Assembly (NCBI RefSeq): GCF_001684965.1
Contig: NZ_MAYG01000012.1
Location: 310,001 to 374,000, forward strand
Length of the DNA: 64,000 nucleotides
Direction of reading: 5' to 3'
Origin: Chryseobacterium arthrosphaerae
GTDB taxonomy: Bacteria > Bacteroidota > Bacteroidia > Flavobacteriales > Weeksellaceae
Position numbers and translations under genes: made by a program. Under the pieces are notes generated by a model. That model was not told the DNA's origin and made no database searches. It saw only the letters and a list, made by a program, of their open reading frames with translations. Positions within the stretch are counted from its first letter, which is position 1; the number at the start of each line of letters is the position of its first letter. Of the stretch, positions 49,895 through 58,896 are shown in pieces.

Positions 49895-51253
49895 TTAATA
49901 ATGACATTTACCACACTCAAGACCTCCAATTGCATCTACAGTGATTTTACCTCCATCTTGTGGATATTGTTTTTTCAACTTGTCGTGTAGATTCTTGAAG
50001 TACTCTTTATTATAACCGTTGTTCATATCAACCTCAGTAGTTCTGTGGCACTCGATACACCATCCCATAGTAAAGTCGTTAGCCATCTGAACAACATTCA
50101 TTGTATCAATTTTACCGTGACAAGCTTTACATACAACATCAATTTTGTTGTTAGGGTTTTTCTTGTTGAAAGAATTGATGATCGCCTGTTCACCAGCAAT
50201 TACGTGCTGAGAGTGGTTGAAGTAAACGAAGTCTGGCATGTTGTGGATTCTTGTCCATTCAACCGGCTGTGTTTTTCCTGTATACTGTTGTTTAGCAGGA
50301 TCCCAACCTGTTGCCGCGTAGATCTTCTGGATTTCTCCGTCATAGAATGCCTTATCTTTTCCTGGCTCCATGTAGTGATCTGCGTTGTATTCAGAAATTG
50401 TTCTGTGACAGTTCATACAAACGTTCATAGAAGGAATCTCAGATACTTTTCCGTATTTAGCACTGGAGTGACATAACTGACAGTCAATTTTCTGTTCTCC
50501 GGCGTGGATTTTGTGAGAGAAGTAGATAGGCTGTTCCGGTTTGTAACCTTTGTAAACCCCGATCCACATTAGCCAGTTCCATACTCCGTAAGCCGCTAAA
50601 ATAGCAAGGATTGCCAATAAAGCTTTACCTACATAGTGGAACTTCTCATACATTTCCTTGAACGAACGAACTCTCGTTTCGTTAAGACCTGCCAGTTCTT
50701 CAGATTGACCCAGTGTTACCAATTGTCTTAGTTTCACAAGGATCCAAACCAATAGACCTGCGATCGCTAAAAGGGAAATGATTACAATGTTTGTAGTAGT
50801 TTTGTCTGCAGGAGCTGCCGCAGTTGCGTCAGTTGCAGGAGTGGCTTCCGTTTTTTTCTCTTCCGGAGCCGGTGGATTAGTAGTGAAAGCTAAAATGTCG
50901 TCTATATCCTTCTCGGTAAGGTTAGGAAAGACCTGCATTTCAGTCTTGTTGTACTTTTCAAAAATCTCATTGGCGTATTTGTCCCCAGAAGCTCTCAGAG
51001 CTTTGTTGTCTTTGATCCACTTGTGAAGCCAATCTCTGTCTACACCACCTTCTGTCTTTACTCGTTCTACAACCCCCTTTAATGGTGGCCCAACAACTTG
51101 TTTGTCCAGCGCGTGACATGCAGTACAATTCGCTTTGAAAAGTTTCTCTCCGTTTTTAGGATCGCCGTCTTGCCCGTAAAATGAAGCACTGGTTGATAGC
51201 AATAAGCCTATTGCGATCAACGTTTTTTTATAATGCTTTCTCCAACTAATCAT
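49895..51253 (-). CDS. actA: Alternative Complex III subunit ActA with an added N-terminal cytochrome c domain
   Basis: A 452-residue multihaem cytochrome. After a signal peptide the first 130 residues form a monohaem cytochrome c domain (CTACH, Cys43-His47, with VVGPPLKGVV and the later LTEKDIDDILAFTTNP). A membrane segment (VIISLLAIAGLLVWILV) and a second (LLAILAILAAYGVWNWLMWI) follow. The C-terminal half has five further CxxCH sites: CQLCH, CMNCH, CKACH, CIECH and CGKCH. The total is six. ActA in Rhodothermus marinus is described as pentahaem; the extra domain here is additional. First gene of the act operon. Confidence 0.9.
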   Translation of the reverse strand: MISWRKHYKKTLIAIGLLLSTSASFYGQDGDPKNGEKLFKANCTACHALDKQVVGPPLKGVVERVKTEGGVDRDWLHKWIKDNKALRASGDKYANEIFEKYNKTEMQVFPNLTEKDIDDILAFTTNPPAPEEKKTEATPATDATAAAPADKTTTNIVIISLLAIAGLLVWILVKLRQLVTLGQSEELAGLNETRVRSFKEMYEKFHYVGKALLAILAILAAYGVWNWLMWIGVYKGYKPEQPIYFSHKIHAGEQKIDCQLCHSSAKYGKVSEIPSMNVCMNCHRTISEYNADHYMEPGKDKAFYDGEIQKIYAATGWDPAKQQYTGKTQPVEWTRIHNMPDFVYFNHSQHVIAGEQAIINSFNKKNPNNKIDVVCKACHGKIDTMNVVQMANDFTMGWCIECHRTTEVDMNNGYNKEYFKNLHDKLKKQYPQDGGKITVDAIGGLECGKCHY

Positions 51254-51300
51254 TTAAATTATCTTATGTTAGTAAATTATTGAACATTCAATCAATTCCG

Positions 51301-51308
51301 CAAAAATA
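51301..51308 (-). promoter_or_regulatory. act operon -7 box
   Basis: Perfect TATTTTTG on the minus strand, 47 bases before ATG 51253. No clear -33 element. Confidence 0.35.
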
Positions 51309-51390
51309 ATATTTTTAACAGGAATTTAACGGTATATCGAAAAGGGAAAATATCATTTACGTTTAATTTGTATTGATTCTAAATAACTGG

Positions 51391-51422
51391 TTTGGTATAG
51401 TTTTTTAATTTGTATAAATTTG
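51391..51422 (+). promoter_or_regulatory. SPOR gene promoter
   Basis: TTTG (51391-51394), 20 bases, then a perfect TAAATTTG (51415-51422), 15 bases before ATG 51438. Confidence 0.6.
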
Positions 51423-51437
51423 CGGAAACAAGTTTAA

Positions 51438-51995
51438 ATGAGAAATTTGATTAAAATATTTTCGATATTATCATTATTTGGTTTTTATAGTATTGAAGCA
51501 CAGCAGGTTGTTAGAAAAGATACCCTTTCGGGAACGGAGCTTGTCATCACGATGGATTCCAGAATTAATGCTGCTTTGGACGGAATTGAAGGCAAATGTT
51601 CTAAGGTTGCCACGAATAATCCTGCCAGAGATTCCGGTATTAGCGATGGGGGTATTTCTACAGGAATATCTGCAAAACCACCTAAAATCTATGTTCCGAG
51701 CAGAGAGCTTACCAATGCTGAAATTTGTAAGAAAAATCCAAGGATTTTAGGATACAAAATCCAGATCACAACAGTGAAAAGCAACGAAGAAGCCAATGAA
51801 GTAAAGTCTTATTTCAGAAAAAGATTTCCTAACCTGAAAGTTGAGACAGACGCTTCTCTAAGACCGAATTATAAAATTCTGGCAGGAAGTTATTTCACAA
51901 AACAGAGTGCAGCGGCAGACCTTTCAAGGATCAGAGAATACTTTAAGTCTGCAGTGGCCGTGCAGTACAGAATTTTCTGTGCAGAAGCCAAATAA
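51438..51995 (+). CDS. SPOR-domain protein
   Basis: A 185-residue exported protein (signal MRNLIKIFSILSLFGFYSIE, cleaved after AQQ). The C-terminal 80 residues (GYKIQITTVKSNEEANEVKS, NYKILAGSYFTKQSAAADLS) form a SPOR domain, which binds denuded peptidoglycan at division sites. The middle (residues 25-95) is low complexity with a CSKVATNNPARDSGISDGG segment. A probable role is in cell division or wall remodelling. Divergent from the act operon, with a well-formed promoter and a strong terminator. Confidence 0.88.
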   Translation: MRNLIKIFSILSLFGFYSIEAQQVVRKDTLSGTELVITMDSRINAALDGIEGKCSKVATNNPARDSGISDGGISTGISAKPPKIYVPSRELTNAEICKKNPRILGYKIQITTVKSNEEANEVKSYFRKRFPNLKVETDASLRPNYKILAGSYFTKQSAAADLSRIREYFKSAVAVQYRIFCAEAK

Positions 51996-52020
51996 GACTT
52001 ATTTTCTTAAAAATAAAAAC

Positions 52021-52051
52021 AAAAAAGCTGAGCAACTGCTCAGCTTTTTTT
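52021..52051. terminator. Bidirectional terminator (SPOR gene and DUF6080 gene)
   Basis: Stem GCTGAGC (52027-52033) with GCTCAGC (52038-52044), extended by six A before and a T-run after. Confidence 0.9.
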
Positions 52052-53327
52052 ATTGATAATACCTTTCCGTAAACCAGAGGAATTCTGACATCCTGAGTAA
52101 ATTATTACACAAAAGATAGAAGAATAATACCCCCACGGTAAACATTAAGAAAAATAATATTTTAGGGGATGATCTGTAAGCGTACAGCAGCCATCCGATC
52201 AACAGCGGATAAACAAAAACAAAATGCCCGCCATAGATATAGGAAGTATGGAGCCCGAACTTCATGATGCAATGAATAATGATATCGACGAAAAATGAAA
52301 TCATGATAACCTGCACCCATTTGTTCCTGAAATTTTTACAATAACTCCAACCTGTCAGAAGTAATAATACTGCTACAAAAATATAGGAAAATGCAGACGA
52401 ATACAGTTCCATATAAATGGCTTTAAAGTGAAAACCTTTCATATTATGCTTATCCGAAATGGTAAAGCTTGGAAAAAGAATGTTCCCTCCGAAAAAGAAG
52501 GAGGCGATCATATCCCATGTAGGCATGGTTTCTACATTGGAGAATTTTTCATACTGCTGGTTCGTTTTGGAGAAGATCGTCTGGTATTTGAAATCGATCC
52601 TGTTCAGATAAAGGAGTATATAACAAATAACAGCTATTGTAACTCTGAAGGCTGCATTTCCAAATTTTTTCCAGTTTTTAAAAAGGTTTTTTTCAAACAG
52701 AATCGGGATGAAAACCTTTACGAAATTGGTTATCGTAAGTCCGCCTATGGTAATGCCTGCCAACGTTAATGCTGATGCCGGAATTTTCTCTTCTTTCCTA
52801 AGCTTGATAGCTGCATAATGATTGTACAGGCTGAGAAAAAATAAGGTGTAGGTGAAGTTTTCAGGTGTAAATGACAGAATGATATTGGTGGAAAACAGAC
52901 CGAAAAACAGCACAATGAAAAAGCTGAATTCAATCGGCAGCCTGATGATATTTTTTAGATATTTGAAAATCTGAAGGATATTCAGGCTGATGACAAGATT
53001 GCTCAGCCATGCTAATGTAAGCCTGAATGTCATATCCATTTTTCCTCCGGAAATTAATAAAGCAAATTCCCTGATGCCGTTAAAAAAATAATAGGATAGA
53101 GGATGTCTTTCAAAGCTGCCGCCACTCATGATGATAGACTTGTTGTCAAAACTGAAATAAGCATCCCATGGGATTCTGCTGTCGAAGATAATTCTGTAAT
53201 GACAGGCGATATAAGACCCCAGAATTCCGTAGCCGGTAATGAAAAAAAGAAAAACGGCCAGCTCGGTATAGGATGAAGGAAAAACTAATTTAAAAAAATT
53301 AATGAGTTTTGTTTTGATAAGAGACAC
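52050..53327 (-). CDS. DUF6080-like polytopic membrane protein
   Basis: A 425-residue inner-membrane protein with about ten hydrophobic segments. It starts with GTG at 53327, since an in-frame TGA lies two codons upstream. The first periplasmic loop has DSRIPWDAYFSFDN, an Asp-containing pattern like those in GT-C glycosyltransferases (mannosyl/arabinosyl transferase type), and GSFERHPLSYYFF, DMTFRLTLAWLSNLVI and LSFTPENFTYTLFFL follow. I recall such proteins as DUF6080. A glycosyltransferase or polysaccharide export role is inferred only. Its own -7 box lies 15 bases upstream. Confidence 0.7.
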   Translation of the reverse strand: MSLIKTKLINFFKLVFPSSYTELAVFLFFITGYGILGSYIACHYRIIFDSRIPWDAYFSFDNKSIIMSGGSFERHPLSYYFFNGIREFALLISGGKMDMTFRLTLAWLSNLVISLNILQIFKYLKNIIRLPIEFSFFIVLFFGLFSTNIILSFTPENFTYTLFFLSLYNHYAAIKLRKEEKIPASALTLAGITIGGLTITNFVKVFIPILFEKNLFKNWKKFGNAAFRVTIAVICYILLYLNRIDFKYQTIFSKTNQQYEKFSNVETMPTWDMIASFFFGGNILFPSFTISDKHNMKGFHFKAIYMELYSSAFSYIFVAVLLLLTGWSYCKNFRNKWVQVIMISFFVDIIIHCIMKFGLHTSYIYGGHFVFVYPLLIGWLLYAYRSSPKILFFLMFTVGVLFFYLLCNNLLRMSEFLWFTERYYQ

Positions 53328-53342
53328 GGGTCATATTTTTTG

Positions 53343-53350
53343 CAAAAGTA
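53343..53350 (-). promoter_or_regulatory. -7 box of the DUF6080-like gene
   Basis: Perfect TACTTTTG on the minus strand, 15 bases before the GTG start at 53327. Confidence 0.4.
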
Positions 53351-53355
53351 AAACA

Positions 53356-53381
53356 AAAAACCACCAAAGCAGGTGGTTTTT
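53356..53381 (-). terminator. Terminator of the T9SS choice-of-anchor J gene
   Basis: Stem AAAAACCACC (53356-53365) with GGTGGTTTTT (53372-53381), followed on the minus strand by a T-run. Confidence 0.8.
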
Positions 53382-53402
53382 GAGAAGATTGTATAAACGG
53401 TG

Positions 53403-54359
53403 TTACTGTTTGATTATTTTTTCGGTCGTAGTAGTTCCGTCGGTAAAGTCTACCTTCATCAGATAAGTTCCTTTCGGAAGAGACGAAACATCTGCCTTTC
53501 CGGAATCTGCTCTGTTGAGTGTTTTTCCTGACATATCGACAATAGATGTTGCTTTTATTTTTTTATCTGTTTTAATATTGATTTCTCCTTTGGTAGGATT
53601 AGGATAAACAGACATATCGGATTTCGTTTTTGAAACTTCATGAGTTGCCAGGCTTCCTGCCGTAGTTACTTTTACATCATCCAGCATAAACATATATTTA
53701 TCTGCAGACATATACTGGAATCCTATTTTTACAGTTTGCCCTGCATAGGCATCCAGGTTAATGGTGACCTGCTGCCATGCTGCGAAGGGAGCTGTGGATG
53801 TGGCCGGTGAAGAAATAATGGTAAAACTGGCTGCTGTTGTTGGGGTACCGGTTCCTGTATAAATCCCTACTTTGTAACTTTCAACAAAATCAGGAGATAA
53901 TGCTTTTACCCAAAAAGTTAATGTGTTTGAATTGGCACCTAAAGTTAAGGAAGGGGTTATCAGCCAGTCATTATTGGCGGTCACTCCATTGGCAGGAACT
54001 CCGGCCCATGAAACTGCACATTTTTGTCCTCCGTGCGGGCTGAAATTTCTGACTTCCTCATCAGCGGCAGTGGATGTTGCATTGTTGGTTGCATTGCTTG
54101 CGGAAAGATTGAAAATCTGAAATGCCATTGGTTGTGCGGCATTTGCCCAGTTTGCTGTCCAGCCTGCAGATGTCGTGCCACCTACTACAGGGCCTCCGCC
54201 TGTATATGTTCTCAAGCCGTCCAGGTCTAGTGTAGTCCAGCTGCCAATATTACTGATGGCAAAATTGGTGTATGATTCAAAGCCCTCATCGAGCAAAACT
54301 GTTTGAGAATGCACTGCCATTCCCATTAATAAACTTAAGGAAAGTATAATTTTTTTCAT
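53403..54359 (-). CDS. T9SS choice-of-anchor J domain surface protein
   Basis: A 318-residue exported protein (signal MKKIILSLSLLMGMAVHSQ). Residues about 22-235 match the choice-of-anchor J (jelly-roll, MAM-like) domain: LLDEGFESYTNFAISNIGSW, TANNDWLITPSLTLGANSNT, VKIGFQYMSADKYMFMLDDV. The C-terminal 70 residues (VYPNPTKGEINIKT, SIVDMSGKTLNRADS, LPKGTYLMKVDF, TTTEKIIKQ) are a type A sorting tail for the type IX system, so the protein should reach the cell surface or medium. Ligand unknown. Monocistronic. Confidence 0.9.
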   Translation of the reverse strand: MKKIILSLSLLMGMAVHSQTVLLDEGFESYTNFAISNIGSWTTLDLDGLRTYTGGGPVVGGTTSAGWTANWANAAQPMAFQIFNLSASNATNNATSTAADEEVRNFSPHGGQKCAVSWAGVPANGVTANNDWLITPSLTLGANSNTLTFWVKALSPDFVESYKVGIYTGTGTPTTAASFTIISSPATSTAPFAAWQQVTINLDAYAGQTVKIGFQYMSADKYMFMLDDVKVTTAGSLATHEVSKTKSDMSVYPNPTKGEINIKTDKKIKATSIVDMSGKTLNRADSGKADVSSLPKGTYLMKVDFTDGTTTTEKIIKQ

Positions 54360-54437
54360 ATTAAAGATTTTTCTAAATATAGGGATAATTTTTAATATGT
54401 TGATAATGAATCAGTAAAATCTCTGAATTTTCCTTTT

Positions 54438-55979
54438 TTACGAGCTGCAGGATAGGGTGGAACATCCGGCAGTGTCATCATAACCGGCAGGCCTTTTGCC
54501 AGAAAATTCCGGAAACATTTCTTCGTAAGGATTTTTCAAAGCAAGGGTTAATTTATCCAGCATTTCTGTTTTTCCATTGCCAATCTCTTCAATGCATTCA
54601 TAAAGTAAATAATTTCTGAGAATGAATTTCGGATTGGCTGTTTTCATCATCGCTAAAGACTCTTCCTTTGAAATCGTATTTGAATTGATCCGGGATTCAT
54701 AAGTTCTGATGAAGTTTTGCAGTTTATTCAGTTTTTCTTCATTTAATAAAGTATAGGAAGTGGCACCGAATAATGCTTTCAGATCTGCACCGGAACTTAG
54801 TTTTTCCAACTGATTGAAAAACAGGGTGTGGTCAAGCTGTAGTTCCTGCATCAGTCCCTGCCAGTTGGTGAAAAATTCCTCATCATCTTTTCTCAGCCCG
54901 TCAAATCCAAACTTCCTGCACAGCATGGCATCATGGGCCTCCCAGAAATAAGTGCCATAACGGTTCAATGTGTCTTCCAGAAATTTTTCATCTTTAATGA
55001 TAGGGTGGAGTGCATTGGCAAGCTGCCAAAGATTCCATTGGGAGATCTGGCCCTGTTTCCCAAAAGCGTATCTTCTTCCGGGAAGGTCTGTTGTATTCGG
55101 GGTGAAATTCAAATCGTATTCATCCATCATAGAATAGGGGCCGTAATCGATGGTAAGTCCCAGGATAGACATGTTATCCGTATTCATCACCCCATGTACA
55201 AATCCGACCCTGAACCATTCTACCATAAGGTCTGCAGTCCGGGTGCATATGTTTTCAAAAAAATCTTTGTATTTCTGTTGTCCTGAAGAGGTGATTTCCG
55301 GGAAATAACGGGCTATGGTAAAATCGGTAAGGTCCTGCAGGGTTTTATATTCCTGTTGCGCAGACATCAGTTCAAAATGTCCGAACCGGATAAAGCTGGC
55401 AGCTGTTCTTATGATCACTGCGCCTTTCTCAAGCTCAGGATTTCCGTTGTACATGATATCACGCACCACATCTTCCCCGGTAAATGCTAAACTGAGAGCC
55501 CTTGTTGTAGGAACGCCCAAATGAAACATTGCCTCACTCATCATATATTCCCGTACTGAAGATCTTAATACAGCTCTTCCATCTGCATGCCTTGAATACG
55601 GAGTAGCGCCGGCTCCTTTCCACTGAATTTCGGTTGTTTTTCCATTGTCATTGACAATCTCTCCTGCCAGGATCGCTCTTCCATCTCCCAGTTGCCCTGC
55701 CCAATTCCCAAACTGATGCCCTGCATAAGCTGTAGCATAGGTCTGAACATTTTCGGGAAGATGGTTTCCCACCAGAAAATCCAGGTCTTTATCTTCAAAT
55801 GTTCCAAGGCCTATTTCTTCAGAAAGTTCTGCATTGAAGGCAATGAGCTCAGGTTTGTCAAAGCCTGCAGGCTTAATGGTGGCAAATAAAACTTTAGGTG
55901 TGTTTCTCTGCATGGGATTATTAGAAAAATCACCTGGAAATTTCTTGAGAAAAGGCTGTCTGATGCGTTCGATATTCAT
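54438..55979 (-). CDS. selO: Protein adenylyltransferase SelO (YdiU family)
   Basis: A 513-residue cytoplasmic pseudokinase-fold enzyme that transfers AMP to protein hydroxyl groups. PENVQTYATAYAGHQFGNWA, GQLGDGRAILAGEIVNDNGK, KGAGATPYSRHADGRAVLRS, NTDNMSILGLTIDYGPYSMM (with the metal-binding DYGP) and the C-terminal GYDDTAGCSTLSCSS match SelO. The terminal Cys corresponds to the position that is selenocysteine in animals. A -7 box TACCTTTG (55984-55991, minus strand) ends just before the ATG, so the mRNA may be almost leaderless. Confidence 0.94.
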   Translation of the reverse strand: MNIERIRQPFLKKFPGDFSNNPMQRNTPKVLFATIKPAGFDKPELIAFNAELSEEIGLGTFEDKDLDFLVGNHLPENVQTYATAYAGHQFGNWAGQLGDGRAILAGEIVNDNGKTTEIQWKGAGATPYSRHADGRAVLRSSVREYMMSEAMFHLGVPTTRALSLAFTGEDVVRDIMYNGNPELEKGAVIIRTAASFIRFGHFELMSAQQEYKTLQDLTDFTIARYFPEITSSGQQKYKDFFENICTRTADLMVEWFRVGFVHGVMNTDNMSILGLTIDYGPYSMMDEYDLNFTPNTTDLPGRRYAFGKQGQISQWNLWQLANALHPIIKDEKFLEDTLNRYGTYFWEAHDAMLCRKFGFDGLRKDDEEFFTNWQGLMQELQLDHTLFFNQLEKLSSGADLKALFGATSYTLLNEEKLNKLQNFIRTYESRINSNTISKEESLAMMKTANPKFILRNYLLYECIEEIGNGKTEMLDKLTLALKNPYEEMFPEFSGKRPAGYDDTAGCSTLSCSS

Positions 55980-55983
55980 ACCT

Positions 55984-55991
55984 CAAAGGTA
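55984..55991 (-). promoter_or_regulatory. selO -7 box, likely leaderless start
   Basis: Perfect TACCTTTG on the minus strand, ending 5 bases before ATG 55979. No TTG at the usual -33 distance. Confidence 0.4.
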
Positions 55992-56006
55992 TTAATTAAA
56001 AAAGAA

Positions 56007-56034
56007 AAGACCTTCCATATTATTGAAAGGTCTT
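56007..56034 (-). terminator. Terminator of the ricT-gldH-pbp1A operon
   Basis: Stem AAGACCTT (56007-56014) with AAGGTCTT (56027-56034), then a T-run on the minus strand. It lies just past the pbp1A stop. Confidence 0.8.
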
Positions 56035-56054
56035 GTGTATTTCTAAAAGAGAAT

Positions 56055-58430
56055 TTATTTATTAAAATCTACCTCATCGTTAGAATGAAGGTTTTCATTG
56101 ATATTGTCCTCTTTCTTTTCTGTAGGTTTTTTAGGTGTTGGGTCTACAGGTCTCGGATTTTTGATCTCGTCAATGGTCTGAAGGCTTCCGTCATCTCCGT
56201 ATCCTCCGCCAAGGCCTTTAAGGTTTGAACATCCGTCTTTCCAGTCTGAAGGCTTGACAAACTTGTCATCAGGTGTAATGCCTAGAGTTTTGTCTGCCCA
56301 GACTTTCTTCATGAAGATGGCCCAGATTGGCAGCGCCATTTTAGCTCCCTGACCTTCCCCGGTTCCGAAGAAGTGGGTTGCTCTGTCTTCCCATCCAACC
56401 CATGCTCCGGTAGCCAGTTTTGGAGTAATTCCCATAAACCAACCGTCTGAGTTATTCTGGGTAGTACCTGTTTTGGCTGCAATTTCTACAGCTTTTGAGA
56501 TACCTCTTCTTCCTAATTCTCCCGAAGCTGTACCATATTGTGCAACACCTTTCATCAGTTCGATCATGGTGTAGGCATACATAGGATTCATTACTTCTTT
56601 AGGTTCTACGTTGATTTCCTTGATTACTCTACCATTGGCATCTTCAATTCTCCAGATCATTTCCGGTTTGTTGTGATTTCCGTAGTTGGCAAAAGTACTG
56701 TAAGCACCGAGCATTTCATAAATGGTAATATCTGATGAACCCAGGGCTATGGTATTGTTTCTTGGGATATCTTCCGTTACCCCCAGGTCTCTTGCTGTCT
56801 GAATTACCGCATCTACTCCGGTCATTTCAATAAGTCTTGCGGCAACCGGGTTTTGAGAGTGTGCCAGTGCATCTTTCAATGTAAGCATTCCGCCTCTACC
56901 CGGAACATGCCACCCTTTGTGATCGTAAGTTCCGTTGGAAACTGTTGAACAAGGCGTCATTCCCAGCTTCATAATGGCTGTTGCATATACGAACGGCTTG
57001 AAGGTAGATCCTACCTGTCTCTTACCCTGTTTGATGTGGTCATACTGGAAGTGCTGCCAGTCGATACCTCCTACCCAGGCTTTAATTTCACCGGTTCCCG
57101 GAACCATAGACATCAAGCCTGCCTGTGCAATTTGCTTGTGGTATCTGATAGAATCCCACGGAGACATTTCAACCTCTTCTTCTCCAGCCCAAGTAAACCT
57201 TGAGGTCTTGATCGGTTTTTTGAATTCCATCATGATGGAGTCTTCAGGCATTCCATCTGCTTTCAACAGCTTATAACGACCGGTTCTTTTCATAGCCTGA
57301 ACCATAACGTCCTTGATCTGCTTGTCATTCAAATAGTAGAAAGGTCTGTTTTTTCTTCCTCTCTGTTCTGCATCAAACCTTTTCTGAAGATCTGTTAAAT
57401 GTTCCTTGATCGATTCTTCAGCATACTTCTGCATTTTAGAATCAAGGGTCACATATATTTTTAAACCGTCCTTGTAAAGGTTAAGTTTTTTGCCGGTTTC
57501 TTTTTCGTTGGCTTCAAGATACTTATCAATTTCTTTTCTAAGATAGAATTTATAATAAGCCGAATATCCGTCAGTAATGCTTTTGATAGGGTGGAAATCT
57601 ACTTCAATAGGAGTGTTGATCGCCTTTTGATAGGTTTCCTCATTGATGTATCCTGTTTTCTGCATCTGATCCAGTACCACATTTCTTCTCTCCTTGGCTT
57701 TTTCAGGATATCTGTATGGGTTGTTTTTTCTCGGATTCTCAAGCATGGCTACAAATGTAGCTGCTTCAGGAAGTGTCAATTCTGAAGTTTTTTTGTTAAA
57801 ATAAACCCTGGAAGCCATTTCAATACCATTGGCATTGAAAAGGAAGTCGAATTTATTGAAATAAAGAGTGATGATCTCTTCTTTGGTGTATCTTTTTTCG
57901 AGACTTACCGCTACTACCCATTCTTTCAGTTTCTGGAAGGCTCTCTCAATTTTATTCTGAGAAGCTGTTCCTGTAAAAAGAAGTTTTGCCAGCTGCTGGG
58001 TAATGGTAGAACCCCCACCACGGCCACCACCATAAGCTACAGCTCTGGCGATAGAGTACAGGTCTATTCCTGAATGTTCCTTAAAACGTTCATCTTCTTT
58101 AGCCTGAAGGGCATAGATAAGATAAGGAGGAAGGTCCTTATAAACAATAGGCTGTGTTTTTTCTTTCTCAAACTTACCTAAAACAACCCCATCTGATGAA
58201 ATGATCTCAGAAGCGACGAAGATATTCGGGTTTTCAAGTTCTTTTACATCCGGCATTTCCCCAAGGAACCCTTGAGAAACCGAAAAGAAAAGTCCTGAAA
58301 TTCCCAGAACTACCGCAATGAGCCCGATCCAAATAAATGAAACCCATTTTTTCCAGGAGGTGTTTTTCTTTTTGGGAGGCAGTGGAAATGTTTTCCCCTT
58401 ATTTCCCGTGTTTTTCTTGTTCTCTTCCAT
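56055..58430 (-). CDS. Bifunctional penicillin-binding protein 1A
   Basis: A 791-residue inner-membrane cell-wall synthase. A cytoplasmic Lys-rich N-terminus precedes one membrane segment (VSFIWIGLIAVVLGISGLFF). The glycosyltransferase domain has QAKEDERFKEHSGIDLYSIA and GGGSTITQQLAKLLFTG (GT51). The transpeptidase domain has GSTFKPF (SxxK), HSQNPVA (SxN) and AAKTGTTQNNSDGWFMG (KTG). The C-terminal 70 residues are Pro/Lys/Asp-rich and disordered. It polymerises and cross-links peptidoglycan. Its start overlaps the end of gldH by 32 bases; ricT, gldH and this gene likely form one transcript. Confidence 0.95.
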   Translation of the reverse strand: MEENKKNTGNKGKTFPLPPKKKNTSWKKWVSFIWIGLIAVVLGISGLFFSVSQGFLGEMPDVKELENPNIFVASEIISSDGVVLGKFEKEKTQPIVYKDLPPYLIYALQAKEDERFKEHSGIDLYSIARAVAYGGGRGGGSTITQQLAKLLFTGTASQNKIERAFQKLKEWVVAVSLEKRYTKEEIITLYFNKFDFLFNANGIEMASRVYFNKKTSELTLPEAATFVAMLENPRKNNPYRYPEKAKERRNVVLDQMQKTGYINEETYQKAINTPIEVDFHPIKSITDGYSAYYKFYLRKEIDKYLEANEKETGKKLNLYKDGLKIYVTLDSKMQKYAEESIKEHLTDLQKRFDAEQRGRKNRPFYYLNDKQIKDVMVQAMKRTGRYKLLKADGMPEDSIMMEFKKPIKTSRFTWAGEEEVEMSPWDSIRYHKQIAQAGLMSMVPGTGEIKAWVGGIDWQHFQYDHIKQGKRQVGSTFKPFVYATAIMKLGMTPCSTVSNGTYDHKGWHVPGRGGMLTLKDALAHSQNPVAARLIEMTGVDAVIQTARDLGVTEDIPRNNTIALGSSDITIYEMLGAYSTFANYGNHNKPEMIWRIEDANGRVIKEINVEPKEVMNPMYAYTMIELMKGVAQYGTASGELGRRGISKAVEIAAKTGTTQNNSDGWFMGITPKLATGAWVGWEDRATHFFGTGEGQGAKMALPIWAIFMKKVWADKTLGITPDDKFVKPSDWKDGCSNLKGLGGGYGDDGSLQTIDEIKNPRPVDPTPKKPTEKKEDNINENLHSNDEVDFNK

Positions 58431-58896
58431 TATTTATGGTTACGCTTTCTATTTTTACTCCAACATCCTCAATTCCCGGAAGATCATCATTTCTCATGGC
58501 CTGTATCAGCCCGATTTCGTATTTTCCTTTTACCGGGAATGTGTAATTTACTTTATACTGAAACAATGTTTCCTTCGTGTCACCAAAACCTGTACCAAGC
58601 CATTCTCCGTTCGGTTTTGCCAATATATAATTCAGCGTATCGGTCTCTTTTTTCTTATTCTGGAGATTGGTGAAGTTGACAATAAACCTTATATTACTGT
58701 AAGGATAATTGTTGTTGTTTCTTACGACAAATATAATATTTTTAGGATTCTGCGGATCTGAAATCTCAAGATTAAATTTTTGTTCACTTTTCTTATTCCA
58801 TTTGTTATCAACGGAATTCATAATGATCTCTTCGTTTGAGGAAGAGTTACAGCTAAAGAAAAGGATAAGGGAAAATAATCCTAAAATTTTACGCAT
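58399..58896 (-). CDS. gldH: Gliding motility lipoprotein GldH
   Basis: A 165-residue lipoprotein (MRKILGLFSLILFFSC, Cys16). The body (VDNKWNKKSEQKFNLEISDP, IIFVVRNNNNYPYSNIRFIV and TDTLNYILAKPNGEWLGTGF) and small size match GldH, required for surface gliding in Flavobacterium. Many non-gliding Flavobacteriia keep it with the type IX machinery. It lies between ricT (8-base overlap) and pbp1A (32-base overlap), a neighbourhood that I recall as common in flavobacteria. Confidence 0.9.
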   Translation of the reverse strand: MRKILGLFSLILFFSCNSSSNEEIIMNSVDNKWNKKSEQKFNLEISDPQNPKNIIFVVRNNNNYPYSNIRFIVNFTNLQNKKKETDTLNYILAKPNGEWLGTGFGDTKETLFQYKVNYTFPVKGKYEIGLIQAMRNDDLPGIEDVGVKIESVTINNGREQEKHGK

